A stretch of 36,093 bases of DNA, taken from positions 1 to 36,093 of the forward strand of contig JAIOWZ010000014.1 in the NCBI GenBank assembly GCA_021741905.1. The letters are read 5' to 3'. This document shows, piece by piece, positions 34,093 to 36,093 of the stretch; positions within the stretch are counted from its first letter, which is position 1; each line of letters starts with the position of its first letter. The translations under genes were made by a program, and so were the position numbers. Under the pieces are notes generated by a model, which searched no databases, was not told the DNA's origin, and worked only from the letters and a program-made list of their open reading frames with translations. The stretch is from Candidatus Planktophila sp. GTDB lineage: Bacteria > Actinomycetota > Actinomycetes > Nanopelagicales > Nanopelagicaceae.

Positions 34093-34644
34093 ATGGCAAA
34101 AGATCCTTCCCGCGAAGCCCACTTCCCCGCAATTGAAAAGAAGTACGGCGAGAAAATGGCCTACTGGTTTAAGGTCATGGCACAACTTGAAGGCAAGAAA
34201 TATCCAGAACAAATTGCGCACTTAAGAGAGAACTACGGCTTTTCCCAAGCCCATGCCAACGCACTTGTTATGTTTTCTAGAGGCTCGGAATCCTCACAAC
34301 GATTTGCCACCCCAACAGAGTTTTATAAATCTGTAACACCACAGCAAGCCAAAACAATGAAGGCGATCTTTAAAGCAATCACCGGCAAGTACCCAGATCT
34401 AGAACTTGTCATCGCTTGGAACGTTCCCATGGTCAAGTTTGAAAAGCATTACATCTTTGGTGTTTCGGCTTCAAGTAATCACATAGCTATTGCACCATGG
34501 GATCAAGATGTGCAAAAAGCGTTTGCGCCTAAGTTCAAGGAAGGCAAGGCGCTGAAGAAGATTATCCAATTACCCAATGACTGGGAAGTTGATGCCAAGT
34601 TGATCCAGGCAATGATTAAGGCAAGCCTTGCCAATCTGAAATAG
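34093..34644 (+). CDS. DUF4287 - DUF1801 (YdhG-like) fusion protein
   Basis: A 183-residue soluble protein. The N-terminal part ('YWFKVMAQLEGKKYPEQIAH', 'LRENYGFSQAHANALVMFSRG') fits DUF4287, a short helical domain. The C-terminal part ('YKSVTPQQAKTMKAIFKAI', 'YPDLELVIAWNVPMVKFEKHYIF' in short form, 'SASSNHIAIAPW') fits the DUF1801/YdhG alpha-beta fold. Such fusions are common in actinobacteria and have no known function. No catalytic residues can be named. The start codon stands 9 bases after a perfect hairpin, so expression may come from read-through or a start inside the hairpin. It is followed 9 bases later by an ene-reductase gene. Confidence 0.8.
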   Translation: MAKDPSREAHFPAIEKKYGEKMAYWFKVMAQLEGKKYPEQIAHLRENYGFSQAHANALVMFSRGSESSQRFATPTEFYKSVTPQQAKTMKAIFKAITGKYPDLELVIAWNVPMVKFEKHYIFGVSASSNHIAIAPWDQDVQKAFAPKFKEGKALKKIIQLPNDWEVDAKLIQAMIKASLANLK

Positions 34645-34653
34645 AGTGGCCAC

Positions 34654-35718
34654 ATGAGCGCACTCTTTGATCCATTAACAATCCGCGACGTCGAATTTAA
34701 TAACCGTATCTGGGTTTCTCCGATGTGCCAATACATGGCCAAGGATGGCTTTGTGGGCCAGTGGCACGATGTGCACCTGGGTTCTTTTGCCACAGGTGGC
34801 ACGGGTTTAATCATGGTCGAAGCAACAGGTGTTGTTCCTGAGGGACGGATCTCTATTGGTTGTCCATCCATTGAAGATGATGCCCATGCCGTGGCCTTTA
34901 AACCCATGATTAATTTTGCACATCACCACGATGTGAAGATCGGAATTCAATTAGCTCACGCAGGTCGCAAAGCCGGCACGATGTTGCCGTGGGATGATCA
35001 CCGCATCGCAACGAAAAAAGAAGGCGGCTGGCAGGCTGTTTCATCCTCTGCAATTGCCTTTGAAGGATATGCAGAACCTCGCGCGCTAACTGTTCCTGAA
35101 ATCCATCAACTCACTCAAGATTTTGTAGATGCTGCCATGAGGGCTGTAAAGATTGGCTTTGATGTCATTGAACTCCATGCCGCCCACGGCTATCTCTTCC
35201 ATCAGTTCTACTCCCCTCTTGCCAACAAGCGCACCGATGAATACGGCGGAGAGTTTGCTAATAGAACTAGATTCTTGCGGGAAACAGTTGAGGCGGTCCG
35301 AAAGGCAATACCAACAGGAACACCGCTCTTTGTTCGAATCTCTGCGACTGACTGGGTTGATGATGGCTGGAACTTGATTGATTCAGTTGAACTTTGCACG
35401 CAATTAAAGGCACTGGGTGTGGATCTGGTAGATGTTTCTACAGGTGGCAATGTACATAACGCACCTATTAAAGCCACACCTGGCTTCCAAGTTCCTTTTG
35501 CCACAGCAATTAGAGCAGAGACCGGAATCCTGACAACTGCTGTTGGCTTAATTACTGAACCAGAGCAAGCAGATCACATCATCCAAATAGGAGAAGCCGA
35601 TGCCGTCTTTATGGCAAGGGCCTTTTTGCGCAATCCCAGATTCCCTTTGCATGCTGCAGAAAAACTTGGCGTCAAGATCAAGTGGCCGCTGCCAATAGAG
35701 CGCGGCAAGTTAAGCTAA
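34654..35718 (+). CDS. NADH:flavin oxidoreductase, Old Yellow Enzyme family (YqjM-like)
   Basis: A 354-residue FMN-dependent TIM-barrel ene-reductase. 'NRIWVSPMCQYMAKDG' carries Cys25 at the position of the flavin-tuning Cys of YqjM; 'QLAHAGRKAG', 'FEGYAEPRALT', 'HAAHGYLFHQFYSPLANKRTDEYGG' (active-site His pair and FMN-binding residues) and 'ADAVFMARAFLRNPRFPLHAA' follow in family order. These enzymes reduce activated C=C bonds of unsaturated carbonyls; the natural substrate is unknown. It starts 9 bases after the DUF1801 gene and ends 3 bases from the convergent cytochrome b5 gene. Confidence 0.94.
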   Translation: MSALFDPLTIRDVEFNNRIWVSPMCQYMAKDGFVGQWHDVHLGSFATGGTGLIMVEATGVVPEGRISIGCPSIEDDAHAVAFKPMINFAHHHDVKIGIQLAHAGRKAGTMLPWDDHRIATKKEGGWQAVSSSAIAFEGYAEPRALTVPEIHQLTQDFVDAAMRAVKIGFDVIELHAAHGYLFHQFYSPLANKRTDEYGGEFANRTRFLRETVEAVRKAIPTGTPLFVRISATDWVDDGWNLIDSVELCTQLKALGVDLVDVSTGGNVHNAPIKATPGFQVPFATAIRAETGILTTAVGLITEPEQADHIIQIGEADAVFMARAFLRNPRFPLHAAEKLGVKIKWPLPIERGKLS

Positions 35719-35721
35719 TTT

Positions 35722-36093
35722 CTATTTGTTAAGCGGGCCTAGCTTGTAACTGTCTAATTTCATTGCTGGCTGACCTTGGTTTGCGTGCTGTGCTTTAAAG
35801 GCGTTGGTTCCATCTGTTCCACACAAGAACAAGATCGCACCAGAACCACCAGGGTGGGCGTTAATCCAACTAGTTAAGTTATAGACATAACCATCTACAA
35901 CGGTCCAACAACTCTGTGCGGTGTTATTGGCCATCACCTGCGCCATGGTGTAACCAGCAACCGTTGGTGTGGGAGTTGGTGTGGGAGTTGGTGTGGGAGT
36001 TGGTGTGGGAGTTGGTGTGGGAGTTGGTGTGGGAGTTGGTGTGGGAGTTGGTGTGGGAGTTGGTGTGGGAGTTGGTGTGGGAGTTGGTGTGGG
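35722..36093 (-). CDS. Cytochrome b5-type heme protein with PT linker, 5' part outside the window
   Basis: The domain at the C-terminus ('SCWTVVDGYVYNLTSWINAH', 'PGGSGAILFLCGTDGTNAF', 'KAQHANQ') is a cytochrome b5 fold; the axial heme ligands are the His of HPGG and the His of 'QHAN'. Two Cys flanking the heme site could form a disulfide, as in exported bacterial cytochrome b5 proteins. The frame does not start at the Met near 35946: it stays open through 'VAGYT' and a perfect PTPT linker to the window edge (124 codons visible). The protein is therefore larger, and by analogy with the metalloprotease probably has a signal peptide or other domain before the linker. Likely an extracytoplasmic electron carrier; partner unknown. 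Confidence 0.85.
   Translation of the reverse strand, partial: PTPTPTPTPTPTPTPTPTPTPTPTPTPTPTPTPTPTPTPTPTPTVAGYTMAQVMANNTAQSCWTVVDGYVYNLTSWINAHPGGSGAILFLCGTDGTNAFKAQHANQGQPAMKLDSYKLGPLNK
35964..36093. repeat. 12-bp tandem repeat (GTGGGAGTTGGT) running off the window end
   Basis: Nearly 11 perfect copies of the unit also seen at 4943-5114, in the same orientation and also coding PT dipeptides on the minus strand. The window ends inside the array, so its true length is unknown. Confidence 0.95.

Overview
The window looks like a piece of a streamlined, fairly low-GC actinobacterial chromosome. The actinobacterial signs are a primary sigma factor with a Lys/Ala-rich N-terminal tail next to a DUF7455 zinc-ribbon gene, a DUF4192 gene, a SAM-IV-like riboswitch in front of metX, actinobacterial-type CGAAC-N4-GTTCG SOS boxes, and a class II ribonucleotide reductase paired with nrdR. 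Intergenic gaps are tiny, genes often overlap by 1-4 bases, and many secreted proteins carry Pro-Thr linkers. This fits a planktonic, Nanopelagicales-like (acI) lineage, but that placement is inference from gene content and style; no rRNA gene is present.

Left part (1-9634): the end of a PfkB-family sugar kinase, a topoisomerase IV A subunit that stops where the C-terminal domain should begin, an ABC-F ATPase, and (opposite strand) a secreted metalloprotease with a long PT linker, followed upstream by the topoisomerase B subunit. Then come a DUF7455 protein, a bidirectional terminator, and rpoD. Middle-left (9670-17212): metX under a SAM-IV-like riboswitch, DUF4192, a secreted PKD protein, a NUDIX hydrolase, and a heme-type ABC importer (hmuTUV-like). 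The importer diverges from two secreted neocarzinostatin-like Ig-fold proteins across an 85-bp gap with a perfect palindrome. A TetR regulator follows.

Middle (16634-26212): an almost gapless minus-strand run, ribD-ribE-ribBA-ribH-prpB-prpC-prpD-dinG-tetR. It is headed by an FMN riboswitch whose terminator ends at the ribD start codon. Riboflavin synthesis and the methylcitrate cycle for propionate may therefore share transcripts. Right part (26251-31112): nrdR-nrdJ, then a LysM protein divergent from lexA, with two SOS boxes between them; this is the arrangement of an SOS cell-division inhibitor.

Right end (31119-36093): a SIS sugar isomerase and a ROK kinase, a tRNA 3'-end fragment, an exported Rieske protein, a small ORF with a structured leader or terminator region, a DUF4287-DUF1801 fusion, an Old Yellow Enzyme homologue, and the C-terminal part of an exported cytochrome b5-domain protein. 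The PT linker of this last gene runs off the window in the same 12-bp repeat found inside the metalloprotease gene. The exported metalloprotease, Rieske and cytochrome b5 proteins share a build (signal and/or small Lys-rich module, low-complexity linker, functional head), which suggests a modular cell-surface protein set.
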